This document shows, piece after piece, positions 23,682 through 32,639 of a DNA stretch of 64,000 bases; within the stretch, counting starts at the first letter, position 1; every line of letters starts with the position of its first letter. This DNA comes from DATFDN01 sp963756545 (GTDB lineage: Bacteria > Pseudomonadota > Alphaproteobacteria > Acetobacterales > Acetobacteraceae). The translations under genes were made by a program, and so were the position numbers. Where the stretch lies: NCBI GenBank assembly GCA_963756545.1, contig CAVWNY010000006.1, positions 1 to 64,000 on the forward strand, read 5' to 3'. The notes below the pieces were generated by a model. That model was not told the origin of the DNA. It saw nothing but the letters and a program-made list of their open reading frames with translations, and made no database searches.

Positions 23682-24413
23682 TCATCTCAATGCCAAGGGC
23701 CGTGCCTTCAACCAGAGGAATAAGGGAATTCGGGTCCAGCGTTCCATGCGACTCCACCCGTCGCCAGCTTGGGGAACGGGTTCGCGGAGGGACGTGATTG
23801 CGAGCCCCGCATCCTCCAACGCAGTCGCGTAGGCTTCCAGTGGCCTCGACCACCTGGCGAAACGCATTCGCAGGCCATCGCGCTCTTCGGTGGCTTCAAC
23901 GCGCTTCCAGCCAAAGTAAGGGCCTTGAGTGATAAAGGGGGAAGTGGCCTCCGCAGTGGCGAAGCGCCCCCGATCGGAGAACGGATGCACGATCGAGATA
24001 ACCAGCATCCCTGCGGGTCGCAGGACGCGCCTGATTTCTTTCAGGGTTGCCGGAACATCCTCGACATCCATCAGCACGTTATAAGCCATGACGAGATCGA
24101 AGCGGGCGTCCTCGAACGGTAGATCGGCCCCCGACGCGATGGCGTAGTCGTCAGCCGATCGCGCCTCCCTGGCCGCGCTCACCAATTCCCGAACAGGGTC
24201 TGACGCCGTGACCCTGTAGCCGCAGGCCTTCAGCACGCGCGAGACGCGACCCTCCCCACACCCCACCTCGAGCGCTTCGCCTTTGCCGGGGCCGAGGAAA
24301 CCAATCAAGGCCTCTCGATAAGCCCAGAACGCGTCGTGATTTGGCGCACGCGCCCATTCGATCCACTCGCTGGAAACACGGGACCAATGTTCGCAGTCAG
24401 CATTTCTTGTCAC
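23682..24413 (-). CDS. Class I SAM-dependent methyltransferase
   Basis: 243 aa. Motif I ALEVGCGEGRVSRVL, acidic motif II (YRVTASDPV), and the post-motif DLVMAYNVLMDVEDVPATLKEIRRVLRPAGML, typical of the methyltransferase type 11 group. No clue to the substrate. GTG start at 24413 with AGGGGCG upstream. Stands between the PEP-mutase-family and ThDP genes on the same strand, but gaps of 37-80 bases leave co-transcription uncertain. Confidence 0.88.
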   Translation of the reverse strand: MTRNADCEHWSRVSSEWIEWARAPNHDAFWAYREALIGFLGPGKGEALEVGCGEGRVSRVLKACGYRVTASDPVRELVSAAREARSADDYAIASGADLPFEDARFDLVMAYNVLMDVEDVPATLKEIRRVLRPAGMLVISIVHPFSDRGRFATAEATSPFITQGPYFGWKRVEATEERDGLRMRFARWSRPLEAYATALEDAGLAITSLREPVPQAGDGWSRMERWTRIPLFLWLKARPLALR

Positions 24414-24450
24414 AAGCGCCCCTGCGGCTTGAAATCGAAAACGCGCCGCG

Positions 24451-26100
24451 TCAACGCCGCTGGTTGAACGGATAGTAGGCCGGAAACTCGCCCACCTGAC
24501 GCATGTCCACCTCGACCATGCTGAGGCCCTTGTGGGCCAGCGCCTCCCCGACCGTCGCGCCGAACGCCTCGGCCCGCTCGACCTTCCAGAACGGGATGTC
24601 CGACAGCGCGGCGAGCCGGCCGAGGTCGGGGCTTTGCAGGTCGGCGAAGAAGCGCCGGCCTTGCGTCGTGTCCTGGATGCGCTTGATGACGCCGTAGCCT
24701 TGGTCGTTCATCACCACGACGGTCATATCCAGCTTCTCCTGCACCGCGGTCCACAGCTCGCCCACGTTCAGGAAGAACCCGCCGTCGCCGGTCAAGACGA
24801 TGGTCTTGCGCCCGTTCGCCGCCGCCGCCGCGCCGATGCCGAGCTGCAAACCCTGCCCGATGCCGGCGCCCACCGGATAGACGTTCTGGTGCGGGTCGTA
24901 GATCGGGAAGACGCGATTGCCCCAGGTGGTGTTGCTCTGCGTGATGTCGCGCACCCAGAGCGCGTCCTTCGCGAGCACGGGGCGCAACTGGTCGGGAAAC
25001 GAGGCATAGACGCCGAGGCTCGCCAGGAACTCGGCGCGCACGCGCTGCTTCAGGTCGGCGAACTCGCGCTGATAGTTGGGATCGGGCTTGAACCCGTCAT
25101 CGAGCCGGCGCAGCAGGCCCGCCAGCGCCAGCCGCGCGTCGCCGCAGACGAAATACTGGTTGGCGTAGGTGCGTCCGTTGGCCAGCGGATCGACGTCGAT
25201 CTGCACGATGTTGGCGGGCAGCTTCAACCCGAACTCGCCGGTTTCCTGACCGCGCAGCCGCGCGCCGACCGCCAGCATCAGATCGACGCTCTCATAGAAC
25301 TCCGGAATCCCCGGCATCCCGTTGCCCTGCAGCCCGCCGAGGCTGCGGGGGTCATCCTCCGGCACCACGCCCTTGCCCTGGATGGTGTTGACCATGGTGA
25401 AGCCCATGTCGAGCAGCCGACGCACCTCCGCTCGGCTTTGCCGCGCCCCCGCGCCGACCCACAGCATCGGCCGCCGCGCGCGCCGCACGCGCGCGGCGAG
25501 TTCGTCCAGCTCCGCGTCGGCCGGGGCGCGAGGGGCGGGTAGGGGCAGGGCGAAGCCGTCCAGCATCGTGGGGCGCGGGATCGCGGCGCGCTGGATGTCG
25601 ATCGGAACTTCCACGCTCACCGGCCCCATCGGCGGGGTCAGCGCCTCGGTCGCGGCGCGGGTCAGGACGCCGAGCGCCTGGTGGGCATTGCGGACCCGAT
25701 ACGCCGCTTTGGAGACGGAGCGCAGCATCCCGAGCTGGTCGTAGGGATCGTGCACCGTCCCCACCTCGCGGTCGGCGAATTTCGTCGCGGTGTGGCCGGT
25801 GATGTGCAGCACCGGGGAACTGGCGAAGCGCGCCTCGATCAGCCCGCCCACGGCGTTCGCCGCACCCGGCCCGGTGGAGGAGATGATCACGCCGAGATGG
25901 CCCGAGACGCGCGCGTAGCCGTCCGCCATATGCGCGCCGCCCAACTCTCCGCGCGCCATCATGAAGCGGATCGCGTTGCGCCGGCCGATCGCGTCGAGCA
26001 TCGGGATATTATGGACCGAGGCGATGCCGAACCCGGTGCTCACGCCGCAGGCCGACAGGAACTCGGCGACGAGATCGCCCACGGTGTAGTCGCTCGGCAT
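24451..26100 (-). CDS. Thiamine diphosphate-dependent enzyme, acetolactate synthase-like
   Basis: 549 aa with the three ThDP-enzyme domains: N-terminal PYR domain (catalytic Glu52 in RGELGGAHMADGYAR), central FAD/NAD-like domain (VGAGARQSRAE), and PP domain with GDGGFFLNVGELWTA...MNDQGYG binding Mg-ThDP. Could be a 2-oxo acid decarboxylase or a carboligase; the phenylalanine and tyrosine content of the active-site loop does not decide. Adjacent to an Asp/Glu-racemase-family gene on the same strand (gap 71 bases). Confidence 0.88.
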   Translation of the reverse strand: MPSDYTVGDLVAEFLSACGVSTGFGIASVHNIPMLDAIGRRNAIRFMMARGELGGAHMADGYARVSGHLGVIISSTGPGAANAVGGLIEARFASSPVLHITGHTATKFADREVGTVHDPYDQLGMLRSVSKAAYRVRNAHQALGVLTRAATEALTPPMGPVSVEVPIDIQRAAIPRPTMLDGFALPLPAPRAPADAELDELAARVRRARRPMLWVGAGARQSRAEVRRLLDMGFTMVNTIQGKGVVPEDDPRSLGGLQGNGMPGIPEFYESVDLMLAVGARLRGQETGEFGLKLPANIVQIDVDPLANGRTYANQYFVCGDARLALAGLLRRLDDGFKPDPNYQREFADLKQRVRAEFLASLGVYASFPDQLRPVLAKDALWVRDITQSNTTWGNRVFPIYDPHQNVYPVGAGIGQGLQLGIGAAAAANGRKTIVLTGDGGFFLNVGELWTAVQEKLDMTVVVMNDQGYGVIKRIQDTTQGRRFFADLQSPDLGRLAALSDIPFWKVERAEAFGATVGEALAHKGLSMVEVDMRQVGEFPAYYPFNQRR

Positions 26101-26171
26101 GACACTCCTCCGGTCTCGATGGCGACGGAGTCTCCGGCACGGCACCAGGGGCGTCAATGCCGAGGGGCAGC

Positions 26172-26915
26172 TCAGGCGTCGCGCCTCCACGTTCTGGGGC
26201 GCAGACCCGCATGGAACCAACTGATCATCGAGTAGATGTCGTAGACCGGCACATCCAGCGCCTCGCGCAGCTTCGCCGCGTACGGCGGCATGTTGGTGCA
26301 TTCCAGCACCACCGCGCCGATCTCGCGGTGTCGCGCCAACAGATCGCGCCCAGCGTCCAGGATGTCCTGCTCGGCGAGGCCGACGTCCAGGTCGTCCGCC
26401 TCGGCCTTGATCAGCACGCGGAAGAACTCCCGGCCGCCCTCGGTTCCGACCACGGGCGTGTCCGCCGGCACCCCGGCCGCGGCGAGATGCGCTTGCGTCA
26501 GCGTCGCGCGACTGACCGTGAGCAAGCCGACGCGCCTGCCGGGCGGAAGCGTCGCCTGCACCCACGGCACCTGCATGAGCGACGAGGTCGCGACCGGCAC
26601 GCCCACATGGGCGGCGATCTCGTGCTGGAACAGCGACAAAAAGCCGCAGTTGGTGGTGATCGCCTCCGCCCCCTGCCGAACCAGGTCGGCCGCCGCGTCC
26701 AGGAAGGCGGGCAGCAGGCCGGCGGCGCCCTCCAGCACCACGCGCTCCGGGCTCGCGCCCGGCACCACGCGGTAGAGAACCGGGAACGGCCACGTAGTCG
26801 CGTTCCCCATATCCCCGGGGATGCGCGGGAACCGCGCTTCCAGCATCAGGATGCCCAATGGTGCGCCATAGACGGCCTTGCCGCCACGGGCGATGCGGGA
26901 ACGCGTGTCGGTCAT
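26172..26915 (-). CDS. Asp/Glu/hydantoin racemase-family protein
   Basis: 247 aa. Two-domain racemase fold with a cysteine in each half, AITTNCGFLSLFQ and VVLECTNMPPYA, the pair used for two-base catalysis. KAVYGAPLGILMLEARFPRIPGDMGNATTWPFPV is highly characteristic of an aspartate/glutamate racemase-like subfamily. ATG at 26915 is used; an ATG three codons earlier (26924) is equally possible. Probably acts with the ThDP enzyme or the divergent transporter on an amino-acid-like substrate. Confidence 0.85.
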   Translation of the reverse strand: MTDTRSRIARGGKAVYGAPLGILMLEARFPRIPGDMGNATTWPFPVLYRVVPGASPERVVLEGAAGLLPAFLDAAADLVRQGAEAITTNCGFLSLFQHEIAAHVGVPVATSSLMQVPWVQATLPPGRRVGLLTVSRATLTQAHLAAAGVPADTPVVGTEGGREFFRVLIKAEADDLDVGLAEQDILDAGRDLLARHREIGAVVLECTNMPPYAAKLREALDVPVYDIYSMISWFHAGLRPRTWRRDA

Positions 26916-27069
26916 GCGCGGCATTCCGTCGTTCCATCGGATGTCAGGACCTCGGGCAACGTGGGTCAAGAACCGAGACGACGCCCGCGTTGACTCTAGA
27001 AATGCCTTCCCATCATATTTGCCGCGATCAGCGCGCATAGGTCATCGCGTGCAATGAAGGAGGGGGGAC

Positions 27070-28329
27070 GTGAGGACAGGGCTGAGCAAGTCGCGCGGCG
27101 CGCTCGCCGCGCTGCTCGCAGCCGGCGCGCTGGCGCTCGGGATGGCGAGCGCCGGGGCCGCGACGGTGGGCCCGGTCACCGATCCGATCGGTGTGGTTCG
27201 GGTGCCCAAGGGAGCGCCCATCGTGATCGGCGGCTACTGGGTTCTGTCGGGCGCGGACACCGCGCTCGGACTCGACGAGAAGCGCGGCGTCGAGATCGCG
27301 ATCAAGGATGTGGGCGACAAGTTGCTCGGCCACCCGATCAAGCTCGACGCCGAGGACGACACGTGCAGCGCCGAGGGCGGCCAGACCGCCGCCACCAAGC
27401 TCGCCGCCACGCCGAACATGGTGATCGCGCTGGGTCCCGCCTGCTCGTCGGCCGCCACCCCCGGAGCGCCGATCCTCTGGCAAGCCGGCATCGTCGATAT
27501 CTGCACCGCCTGCACCGCGCCGGCGCTGACCGCGCCCGATCGCAAGCCGGAGTACGATGGCTTTGCCCGGACCGTGTTCAGCGACAGCGAGCAGGGCCAG
27601 GCGGACGCCACGTATCTGTTCAAGGTGGCGGGCGCGAAGACCGCTGTGACGATCCACGACGGCAGTCCGTACGCGCAGCAACTCGCCACGGTGATGGCGA
27701 ACAACTTCGAGCAGATGGGCGGCAAAGTGCTGTCGCGCGAGGCGGTCGCGCCCACCGACGTCGATATGCACCCAGTGCTGACGCGCATCGCCAGCGAGAA
27801 GCCGGACGTGATCTACATGCCGATCTTCGTTGCCGCCGCAGCGCAGGTTCTTCGCCAGTCAAAGGAGGTGCCGGGCCTCGAGCACACGATCATCATGGGC
27901 GGCGCGTCGCTGCTCTCGCCTGACTTCATCGAGGCGGCCGGCCCTGCCGTGGTCGGCTTCCGGATCGGCTATCCGGACATCTCCCCGGAATCGATGGGCA
28001 AGGGCTATCCGAACTTCGTCGCCGAATATACCAAGGCGTATGGCGAGGCACCGATTTCCGGCTTCCACGCCAATGCCTACGACGGCGCGATGCTGGCGTT
28101 CAAGGCGATCCAGGCGGTGGCCAAGACCGACGCGAACGGCAACCTCTATATCGGCAAGAAGGCGCTGCGCGACGCGGTGTTCGGCACCAAGTTCGAAGGC
28201 ATCAGCGGCCCGATCTCCTGCGACAAGTACGGCGAATGCTCGCGGTTCAAGCCATCCGTGCTGGAATTTACCTCCGCCGACCCGAAGACGTTCAAGGTCG
28301 GCACGAACCCGAAAAAGATATGGCCCTGA
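27070..28329 (+). CDS. ABC transporter substrate-binding protein, LIV type
   Basis: 419 aa. Sec signal peptide (residues 1-31, LAALLAAGALALGMASAGAA). Mature type I binding protein: GAPIVIGGYWVLSGADTALG, RGVEIAIKDVGDKLLGHPIKLDAEDDTCS, ALGPACSSAATPGAPI. Four Cys in the first lobe suggest disulfides. GTG start at 27070 with GGAGGGGGG just upstream. First gene of a plus-strand importer operon. Confidence 0.92.
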   Translation: MRTGLSKSRGALAALLAAGALALGMASAGAATVGPVTDPIGVVRVPKGAPIVIGGYWVLSGADTALGLDEKRGVEIAIKDVGDKLLGHPIKLDAEDDTCSAEGGQTAATKLAATPNMVIALGPACSSAATPGAPILWQAGIVDICTACTAPALTAPDRKPEYDGFARTVFSDSEQGQADATYLFKVAGAKTAVTIHDGSPYAQQLATVMANNFEQMGGKVLSREAVAPTDVDMHPVLTRIASEKPDVIYMPIFVAAAAQVLRQSKEVPGLEHTIIMGGASLLSPDFIEAAGPAVVGFRIGYPDISPESMGKGYPNFVAEYTKAYGEAPISGFHANAYDGAMLAFKAIQAVAKTDANGNLYIGKKALRDAVFGTKFEGISGPISCDKYGECSRFKPSVLEFTSADPKTFKVGTNPKKIWP

Positions 28330-28333
28330 GAGC

Positions 28334-29434
28334 TTGGGAGTAACATCGGCTTCGACGGCGCGCGCTCGCGAGCCCTGGCTTGCCGCCCTGGCGCGCGCCA
28401 ACGCCGTCGACGTCGTCCTCTGGGCGCTCAGGATCGGCGTGCTGGGCGTGGTGGTGGGCGGCACCATCGGCTCGCTGATCAAGGATCGCTACACCGCCGC
28501 CCAGTGGTTCGACTTCGTCGTGTTCGGCCTGACCATCGGCAGCATCTACGCGCAGATCGCGCTCGGCTACACCATGGTCTACGGCGTGCTGCGGCTGATC
28601 AACTTCGCCCACGGCGACATCATGATGTGCGGCGCCTTCGCCGGGTTCTTCGTTGCCCGCCCGCTCGCCGCGTCGGGCTTCCTCGAAAGCGATCCCGTGC
28701 TGGGCGTGGCCGCGATCCTCACGGGCGCGATGGCGGTTTCGACCGGCATCGCGCTGCTGACCGAACGCCTCGCCTACCGCCCGTTCCGCCGCGTGCAGGG
28801 ATTGGCACCGCTGATCTGCGCCATCGGCGTGTCCTTCTTCCTGGAGCAGAGCTTCCGGGGGATGTTCGGCTCGGCCGTGAAGGCCTATCCGACTCCGCGC
28901 TGGCAGGGCGAGGCGTTCCATTTCGCCGGTTTCACCCTGCCGCGCATCGATGTGCTGGTGATCGGGTTGGCGCTGGTGTTCATGGCCGGCCTCTACGGGA
29001 TCGTCCAGCGCACCCGCATGGGCACCGCCATGCGCGCCGTCTCCGAAGACCCCGAGGCCGCGGCGCTGATGGGCATCGACGTGGACAAGGTAGTGGTCTT
29101 CACCTTCCTCCTCGGCGGCGCGATGGCCGGGATCGCCGGCGTGTTCTATGCCTTCCTCTACAAGCAGGTGTTCTTCTTCATGGGCTTCACGCCCGGCATC
29201 AAGGCGTTCGGCGCCGCCGTTCTGGGCGGCATCGGCAGCATTCCCGGCGCCATGCTGGGCGGCTTCTTCCTGGGCCTGGTCGAATCGGTCGGGCCGGCGC
29301 TGTTCCTGGACGGCCTCGGCATCCCCGCCCCCTACCAGTTGCGCGACCTGATCGCCTTCACGCTGCTGATCATGGTGCTGATCTTCCGCCCGCAGGGCCT
29401 GCTCGGCGAGCGAATGGCGAAGAAGCGGGCCTAA
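28334..29434 (+). CDS. LIV-type ABC transporter permease (LivH-like)
   Basis: 366 aa. LivH core ALGYTMVYGVLRLINFAHGDIMMCGAF and the coupling helix AMRAVSEDPEAAALMGIDVDKV, with an N-terminal extension carrying an additional hydrophobic helix (VVLWALRIGVLGVVVGGTI). No ATG or GTG fits the homologous N-terminus; TTG at 28334 (reading MGVTSASTARAREPWL), four bases after the previous stop, is the best start. C-terminal RPQGLLGERMAKKRA is typical. Confidence 0.9.
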   Translation: MGVTSASTARAREPWLAALARANAVDVVLWALRIGVLGVVVGGTIGSLIKDRYTAAQWFDFVVFGLTIGSIYAQIALGYTMVYGVLRLINFAHGDIMMCGAFAGFFVARPLAASGFLESDPVLGVAAILTGAMAVSTGIALLTERLAYRPFRRVQGLAPLICAIGVSFFLEQSFRGMFGSAVKAYPTPRWQGEAFHFAGFTLPRIDVLVIGLALVFMAGLYGIVQRTRMGTAMRAVSEDPEAAALMGIDVDKVVVFTFLLGGAMAGIAGVFYAFLYKQVFFFMGFTPGIKAFGAAVLGGIGSIPGAMLGGFFLGLVESVGPALFLDGLGIPAPYQLRDLIAFTLLIMVLIFRPQGLLGERMAKKRA

Positions 29435-29439
29435 GCCAG

Positions 29440-31110
29440 ATGCTGCGAACGGCCTCGTCGCGCGGGCTGCTGTTCGGGGTAATCGGCGTCTACCTCGCCG
29501 CCGTCGGCGTGCTGCTGATGCTGCACAACCGCTGGATCGTGATCGGCACGCTCAGTCTGGGGCAGGCCACGCTAGTGCTGCTGGGAATCGGGGCCGGTGT
29601 GGCGGCGGCGCGCGGGATGCCGCAACGCGGCGCGCGGCTCGGCGCCGGAGCGCTGGCCGGGCTCGTCGCCGGCCTGTGCGTGGCCGCGCTCGCCGTGCTG
29701 ATCGCGCTGGTGCCGCTGCGCTCGATCTTCATAGCGCTGTCGCCGGACCTGCTGGCAATGCTGACCGCCGGACTTGGCCTGCGGCGAGGGGTCGCGCTGC
29801 TGCTCGGCACGGGCCTGATCGCCGGCCTGCTCGGGGCGGCGCTCCGGGTCAGCCCGGCGGCGATCCGTCGCGCGCTGATCGCCGGGGCGGCCGCGGTGGT
29901 GATCGCCGGCGTGTTCCAGGAGCTGATCCAACTGATCCTGCAATACGAGGGCATCGTCGGCGCGATCCGCGATTTCCTCTATACCTGGGAAGGATTGACG
30001 CCGAAGGGCGCGGCCACGGTCTTCCTCGCGGCCGTCGCCTGCGAGCTTGCGTGGGCGGGCACCGCGGGGCGGCGGCCGGCGCCGGCGAACGATCGACAGC
30101 GGCGGCGCCAGCGCATGATCCGCGCCGGCGCGGCGCTGCTCGCGCTCGCAATTCTGCCGGCACTCGCGGGCGCCTATATCGGCCAGGTGCTGATGCTGGT
30201 CGGGCTCTACATCCTGATGGGGATGGGCCTCAACCTGGAGGTCGGGCTCGCCGGGCTGCTCGACCTCGGTTTCGTGGCGTTCTTCGCGGTGGGGGCCTAC
30301 AGCATGGCGCTGCTCACCGCCGACAGCCCGCACGCGCTGATGCATCTGTCGTTCTGGGCGGCGATGCCGATTTCGGTGCTGCTTGCCGTCCTGGTCGGCG
30401 TGGTGTTCGGTCTCCCGGTCCTGGGTGTACGCGGCGACTATCTCGCGGTCGCGACGATGGGCCTGGGCGAGATCGTTCGCGTGCTCGTGCTGTCGGACTT
30501 CGCCGCCCCGCTGCTCGGCGGCGCCCAGGGCATATTGCAGATCCCCAAGCCGCGGCTGGCCGGCGTGATCCTCGCCAGCCCGGTACAGCTTTTCTACCTC
30601 ACGCTGATCGCCTCCGCCCTCGCCGCCTTCGTCGCCTGGCGGCTGGAAAGCTCGCGCCTCGGCCGCGCCTGGACCGCGCTGCGCGACGACGAGGACGTGG
30701 CGCAGGCGCTGGGGATTAACCTGGTGCGCTCCAAGCTGATGGCTTATGGGCTCGGCGCTGCGTTCGCCGGGCTCGCCGGCGCGATCTTCGCGGTGATGCT
30801 CACCTCGGTCTATCCGTCGAGCTTCCAGCTCCTGGTCTCGATCAACGTGCTGGCGCTGATCATCGTCGGCGGCATGGGCAGCTTGCCGGGCGTGGTGCTG
30901 GGGTCGGTCGCGCTGATCGGCCTGCCGGAATTGCTGCGGGAGTTCGGCGAGTACCGCTACCTGTTTTACGGCGCGGCGCTGATCGTGATGATGCGCTGGC
31001 GTCCGGAGGGGCTGTGGCCGTCCGAGGTGCGTCGGCGCGAGCTGCACGACGCCGACGAGGCGGCGGTGGTGGACGAGGGCGCCGATCTGCTGCCGGCGAG
31101 GCTGCGGTGA
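29440..31110 (+). CDS. LIV-type ABC transporter permease (LivM-like, extended)
   Basis: 556 aa, far longer than usual LivM (~300-420). The C-terminal ~320 residues are the permease (GLNLEVGLAGLLDLGFVAFFAVGAYSMALL; AWTALRDDEDVAQALGINLVRSKL). The first ~230 residues add about five or six membrane helices in two blocks split by a polar stretch (GRRPAPANDRQRRRQR). Such extended LivM proteins pair with extended LivH proteins, as here. ATG at 29440. Confidence 0.9.
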   Translation: MLRTASSRGLLFGVIGVYLAAVGVLLMLHNRWIVIGTLSLGQATLVLLGIGAGVAAARGMPQRGARLGAGALAGLVAGLCVAALAVLIALVPLRSIFIALSPDLLAMLTAGLGLRRGVALLLGTGLIAGLLGAALRVSPAAIRRALIAGAAAVVIAGVFQELIQLILQYEGIVGAIRDFLYTWEGLTPKGAATVFLAAVACELAWAGTAGRRPAPANDRQRRRQRMIRAGAALLALAILPALAGAYIGQVLMLVGLYILMGMGLNLEVGLAGLLDLGFVAFFAVGAYSMALLTADSPHALMHLSFWAAMPISVLLAVLVGVVFGLPVLGVRGDYLAVATMGLGEIVRVLVLSDFAAPLLGGAQGILQIPKPRLAGVILASPVQLFYLTLIASALAAFVAWRLESSRLGRAWTALRDDEDVAQALGINLVRSKLMAYGLGAAFAGLAGAIFAVMLTSVYPSSFQLLVSINVLALIIVGGMGSLPGVVLGSVALIGLPELLREFGEYRYLFYGAALIVMMRWRPEGLWPSEVRRRELHDADEAAVVDEGADLLPARLR

Positions 31111-31913
31111 CGATCCTCGCCTGCCGGGCCATGACGATGCGCTTCGGCGGGCTGACCGCGATCTCCGCGCTCGACCTGGCGGTGGCGGAGGGCACCATCC
31201 ACAGCATCATCGGCCCGAACGGCGCCGGCAAGACGACGGTGTTCAACTGCATCACCCAGAACATCCGCCCGAGCGCGGGCGAGGTGTGGTTCGGCCCGCA
31301 TCGCATCAACGGGCTGACTCCCGATCGCGTGGCTGCGGCCGGGATCAGCCGCACCTATCAGAACATCCGCCTGTTCCGGAACATCAGCGCGATCGAGAAC
31401 CTGCTGGTCGGGATGCACCTGCATCTGCACTCGAACTGGTGGGGCGCCGTGCTGAACACGGCTGCGACGCGCGCCGACGAGGCGCGGGCCCACGCCGAGG
31501 CGACGCGGCTCCTGGGTTTCGTCGGCCTGCGCGGCCGTGGCGACACCCTGGCGCGGAACCTGCCATACGGCCAGCAGCGTCGGCTGGAGATCGGCCGCGC
31601 GCTCGCGACCCAACCGAAGCTGCTGCTGCTCGACGAGCCGACCGCGGGCATGAACCCGCACGAGACCACCGAGATGATGCGCTTCATCGAGGAGGTGCGG
31701 GCGCGCTTCGCCATCACCATCCTCCTGATCGAGCACCAGATGCGCGTCGTCATGTCGATGTCCGATCGCGTGACCGTGCTCGACCACGGCACGAAGATCG
31801 CCGAGGGACCGCCTTCGGAAGTGCAGCGGAACCCGGCGGTGATCGAGGCCTATCTCGGCGTGAAGGCGAAGGCCGCCGACGCCGCGATCGCGCTGGCGCC
31901 GGGAACGCCGTGA
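31107..31913 (+). CDS. LIV-type ABC transporter ATP-binding protein (LivG-like)
   Basis: 268 aa. Walker A GPNGAGKTT, signature replaced by LPYGQQRRLEI, as in canonical LivG proteins, Walker B LLLLDEPTAGMNP, switch His in LLIEHQMRVVMSMSDRV. GTG start overlaps the permease stop as GTGA. The insertion between Walker A and signature (NLLVGMHLHLHSNWWGAVLNTAA) is the long LivG type that contacts LivM. Confidence 0.93.
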   Translation: MTILACRAMTMRFGGLTAISALDLAVAEGTIHSIIGPNGAGKTTVFNCITQNIRPSAGEVWFGPHRINGLTPDRVAAAGISRTYQNIRLFRNISAIENLLVGMHLHLHSNWWGAVLNTAATRADEARAHAEATRLLGFVGLRGRGDTLARNLPYGQQRRLEIGRALATQPKLLLLDEPTAGMNPHETTEMMRFIEEVRARFAITILLIEHQMRVVMSMSDRVTVLDHGTKIAEGPPSEVQRNPAVIEAYLGVKAKAADAAIALAPGTP

Positions 31914-32620
31914 TGGCGCTGCTCGAAATCGAGGCGATCCATGTCTTCTACGACAAGATCGAGGCGCTGAAGGGGGTTTCCCTGGTGGTCGACGAGGGTC
32001 GGATCGTCACGCTGGTCGGCGGCAACGGCGCCGGCAAATCGACCACGCTGCGCGCGATCAGCGGCCTGCTACACCCGCGCATGGGCGAAATCCGCTACGC
32101 CGGACAGCCGCTTGCCGGCCTCGGCGCGCATGTGATCGCGACGATGGGGCTGGTGCAGGTGCCGGAGGGACGGCGGATATTCGGCCGGCTGACGGTCGAG
32201 GAGAACCTCGCCATGGGCGCGTTTCCCCGCCGCGACCGCTCCGGCGTCGCCGCCGACCGGGAGCGTCTGATGGCGCTGTTTCCGCGCCTGCGCGAGCGGT
32301 TGCGCCAGGTGGCGGGCACGCTCTCGGGGGGCGAGCAGCAAATGGTGGCGATGGCGCGCGCGCTGATGGCCCGCCCGCGCGTGCTGCTGATGGACGAGCC
32401 GAGCATGGGCCTCGCGCCGATGGTGATCGAGCAGGTGTTCGAGACGATCCGCACGATCAATGCGCAGGGGGTGACGGTGCTGCTGGTCGAGCAGAACGCC
32501 CTGATGGCGCTGTCGATCGCCGATACCGGCTACGTCCTGGAGAGCGGTCGGGTGATGCTGAGCGGGCGGGCGCGCGAGCTGCTGCATGACGAACGGGTGC
32601 AGGCGGCGTATTTGGGGTGA
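31913..32620 (+). CDS. LIV-type ABC transporter ATP-binding protein (LivF-like)
   Basis: 235 aa. LEIEAIHVFYDKIEALKGVSL opens a canonical LivF; Walker A GGNGAGKST, VPEGRRIFGRLTVEENLAMGA, LSGGEQQMVAMARALM and LLMDEPSMGLAP follow in order. Coupled to LivG by TGATG. Completes the second importer of the window; a DadA-like oxidase follows 19 bases later and is probably co-transcribed. Confidence 0.95.
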   Translation: MALLEIEAIHVFYDKIEALKGVSLVVDEGRIVTLVGGNGAGKSTTLRAISGLLHPRMGEIRYAGQPLAGLGAHVIATMGLVQVPEGRRIFGRLTVEENLAMGAFPRRDRSGVAADRERLMALFPRLRERLRQVAGTLSGGEQQMVAMARALMARPRVLLMDEPSMGLAPMVIEQVFETIRTINAQGVTVLLVEQNALMALSIADTGYVLESGRVMLSGRARELLHDERVQAAYLG

Positions 32621-32639
32621 TGGAGAGGGAGGGGCGCGG

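Noticed and set aside
28292..31047. Long antisense ORFs (28292-28921, 29572-31047) opposite the permease genes
   Set aside because: High-GC shadow frames of His/Arg/Gln-rich nonsense, with no start signals; the plus-strand genes are clear.
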